From assembly GCA_949358305.1 (NCBI GenBank), contig OX442322.1, positions 372,001 to 436,000 of the forward strand: a stretch of DNA of 64,000 nucleotides. The letters are read 5' to 3'. Origin of the DNA: Strigamia acuminata (taxonomy: Eukaryota > Arthropoda > Chilopoda > Geophilomorpha > Linotaeniidae). The notes below the pieces were generated by a model that worked only from the letters and a program-made list of their open reading frames with translations, was not told the origin of the DNA and made no database searches. Position numbers and translations under genes: made by a program. Shown here one piece after another: positions 61,672 through 64,000 of the stretch (the stretch's first letter is position 1; each line of letters opens with the position of its first letter).

Positions 61672-64000
61672 ATGACGCGAGTGCCCATACTTTCCGTAGG
61701 TAACTACGAAATGTGGGCACGCAGTATGAAGATGATGTTAAAGTCAGAATCTCTATGGCATCACGTCACCGAGGAGGACGAAGAGGAGATCAAAAAGACC
61801 GCTGACCCGAAGAAATTGAAGAAGCACAAACGCCAGAAGGATAAGGCGCTTGGCCTTATTTACGGCTTCGTTTCAGAAGCAAAGAAGTCAGCGCTGGACT
61901 CCTACAAAACGCCGAAGGAGGCGTGGGATATTTTGGCAAAAATCTACGCGCCTAGTTCCCGTGCCCGAAAGGCAGCTCTCCGGCGGGAATTCCTCGTACT
62001 GCGATTGGAAAAGGGGGAAGAGATAACTGATTTTCTAGGAAGAGTGGATTACCACGTCCGGAAATTAGAAGATATTGGCGAAAAGGTATCGGCAGACCAT
62101 CAGGCTTACCAGTACCTGGATATGCTGCCCTCCGAGTACTCGCAGGTCTCTTTCGCTATCTACCATTGGGAAGACGACAAATTTAAACCTCAAGCGGTCT
62201 CCGAACAACTTTTTTCAGAATACATGAGACAGGGATCGATCAGGTCTCGTGATCAAACCTCGACATCTTCGCAGGCCTACACGACGGATCAATCTCGTTC
62301 TCGTTCTCGAAATTGACCGCTTTCCTCGATTAAATGCTTTAATTTCGACCAAATGGGCCACTACACGAATAAGTGCCCCGAACTTCGGAGGAACAGGAAT
62401 TCCAATCCTTCTGCGTCACTCCAACGCCCTTCGAGAAGCAAAAGCCGCAAACGAGGAAAGAAGAATTTGAACAAGTCCAACGATGGTCGTCCGAAAGGAA
62501 GTTCCCAAGTTAGGCGTGACGCTAACTTCTTTGTGAATGCGCCGTCAAAGATCACCGAGATGCCGGCTGCTCATTTTATGCAGAGCCACGAATGGATCGT
62601 CGACTGTGGTGCGACGGATCATGTTTCCCACGTCGCATCATGGTTTACGGATTTTGTAAAAGTCGTACCATTCGATATTGAGCTTGGCCAAGGCACCTCG
62701 CAAGTGACGGGCAAGGGAACAGTTCAAATCCAAACGAACATTAATGGATGCCTTTGTGTGGTGAATTTACGGGACGTGTTATACGCACCGAACTTCGAAG
62801 CCAATTTGATTTCGGTGTCAAAGATCGACAAACACGAATTCCACATTCACATTTTCAAGGGCGAAATAAATTTTTTCAAGTCCGACATCTAACATTCCGT
62901 TCTCCAAGCAAAAGAAAAGAGCGGACTTTACTACGTAGATGGCTTATCTCCGCCCGTAGCTTCGACGACAAGTATGATTTCAACTTCCGAGCCTCCACCT
63001 CCAACAAAGACATTAGTGACCGTTGAGGAGGACTTTGTAAAAGTTCCTAAATCCAAAAAGAAATCCAAGGAACGCAATCTGACAGATTTGCGGATAAACT
63101 TTCCCCCATTGACACAGGAGACCCAGTCACTTCCTGTTCGGAAATCTCCTCCCGTTCCACCACCTGTCCCGAACCTACCGACACAAGCCAATCCTACCTT
63201 TCCTCCGTTACAAACCTTTGCCGAAGTATTGCAGACAATCCCGTCCTTAAAGCTACCTCCTCCTAAAGTCAATGAAAAGAAGGCTGCAGCTCCAACTGCG
63301 AAAAAGGACGCGACTGGCATATGGCACAGTCGACTTGGCCATCTACATACCAACGCGATGAAGCTTCTAGCAGCCAACGATCAGGTTTATGGCATCGAAC
63401 CGGCTGAAGTCGCGAAGGAATTGACATGCAATCACTGCAGGATAGCCAAATCGACAAGAGCATCTCATAAGCCCGACGAACATCCAATTACGTCGAAAGC
63501 TTTGGACCTCCTCCACATGGACGTGTGGGGGCCACATAAAATTAACTCTTTTGGAGGTGCTCTTTTATATTCACCATTATTGACGACGCAACTCGTTAGA
63601 CGTGGATGTTTTCCTTGGCTCAAAAGTCACAAGTCTTCGAATGTTTTAAAGACTTTATTTCTCGTATCGAGCGCGTTGCCGATACTCGAGTAACGACAAT
63701 TCGAACTGACCAGGGCGGTGAATTCGTTTCGAATGAATTTGCGGATTATCTACGCAAGAGTGGTATTCAGGCCCAACGCACGAACCCATCATCGCCGCAG
63801 ATGAACGGCACAGCCGAGTGGATAACCGGACGATGGCCGACTTCATGCGAGCGACACTAGACGAGACGCGTCTACCCGAGGAATTATGGGCTGAAATTGC
63901 AGTTTCGTTTTTGTATATAAAGAACCGTTGCCCACATTTGAAGAGCGTAATTGTGCCTGTGAGCGCGCAATTAAATCGGGAACACGGTTTACAAAATGCG
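61672..64000 (+). pseudogene. Ty1/copia gag-pol, multiply disabled, runs off window
   Basis: One frame from the ATG at 61672 encodes a copia Gag (VGNYEMWARSMKMMLKSES, KEAWDILAKIYAP, YQYLDMLPSEYSQV). It is stopped by TGA at 62314-62316 just before a zinc knuckle whose second Cys is Phe (CFNFDQMGHYTNKC). The same frame gives the protease site WIVDCGATDHVS (Cys instead of Ser), a TAA at 62890-62892, the pre-integrase motif WHSRLGHLHTNA...CNHCRIAKSTR and integrase LLHMDVWGPHK. Near 63570 the frame shifts; IRTDQGGEF and SSPQMNGTAEW follow in another frame (with a TAG ahead of TWMFSLAQ), then a further shift near 63830 into ADFMRATLDETRLPEELW. RT and the 3' end lie beyond 64000. It is a different lineage from the copia at 43252-46910. 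Confidence 0.9.

Noticed and set aside
61160-61675. 171-codon ORF before the right-hand copia
   Set aside because: Overlaps the copia gag start, hydrophobic random composition, no recognisable domain; likely chance.

Overview
The window is nuclear DNA of an AT-rich invertebrate, most likely an arthropod. Reasons: spliced genes with short GT-AG introns, an osa/ARID1-type chromatin gene, CYP2-clan P450s, Tc1/mariner, hAT-type, gypsy, copia and Polinton (Maverick) elements, and a short interstitial block of the arthropod-type telomere 5-mer (CCTAA) at 47110-47176. The species cannot be fixed from the sequence. Nothing bacterial was seen (no operons, CRISPR array or rRNA).

Layout, left to right. 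1-340: GC-rich minisatellite. 987-8586 (minus): tandem cytochrome P450 duplication. The right copy (6382-8586) splices by hand into an uninterrupted 500-residue enzyme. The left copy (987-4553) keeps exons 1-7 but no heme-binding exon 8 is visible, and a 1.63-kb insertion sits in intron 2. A third 5'-exon scrap (5464-5509) is cut by a hAT-type miniature element. 8777-12900 (minus): 5'-truncated Ty3/gypsy element with an open 1237-aa pol and its 3' LTR. 13186-24545: giant foldback element with a nested palindromic core of 56-bp repeats and a right arm amplified into four ~1.3/1.7-kb units. 26919-33294: Polinton/adintovirus-like gene block, with a basic core-like protein, an adenain-like protease whose expected ATG is ATA, a coiled-coil fibre-like protein and a 1341-aa protein-primed PolB; no integrase, ATPase or capsid gene was found. 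33421-39241: 64-bp tandem repeats, two decayed Tc1-like transposases and three foldback MITEs.

39446-55880 (plus): 17 exons of an osa/ARID1 orthologue (BAF250, the ARID subunit of SWI/SNF), 1958 codons including polyQ, ARID and BAF250_C regions; earlier exons are not visible. The 7.45-kb intron at 40380-47832 is packed with nested transposons. One is a 1005-bp TIR element with a matching 8-bp target duplication that carries a GC-rich, broken fragment of a Frizzled5/8-like receptor. Another is a copia element (43252-46910) that has landed inside an older palindromic element; its gag contains three tandem 99-codon copies and its pol has lost integrase.

57999-58147 (minus): putative last exon of an unidentified gene, tail-to-tail with ARID1. 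58262-59681: a tRNA-like SINE, a minisatellite and a TA-flanked foldback MITE. 61672-64000 (plus): a second, multiply disabled copia element running off the window.

Only the right P450, ARID1 and perhaps the 57999-58147 exon look like host genes under constraint. Most of the rest is mobile DNA, and several insertions are dated relative to one another by precise empty sites, target duplications or nesting.
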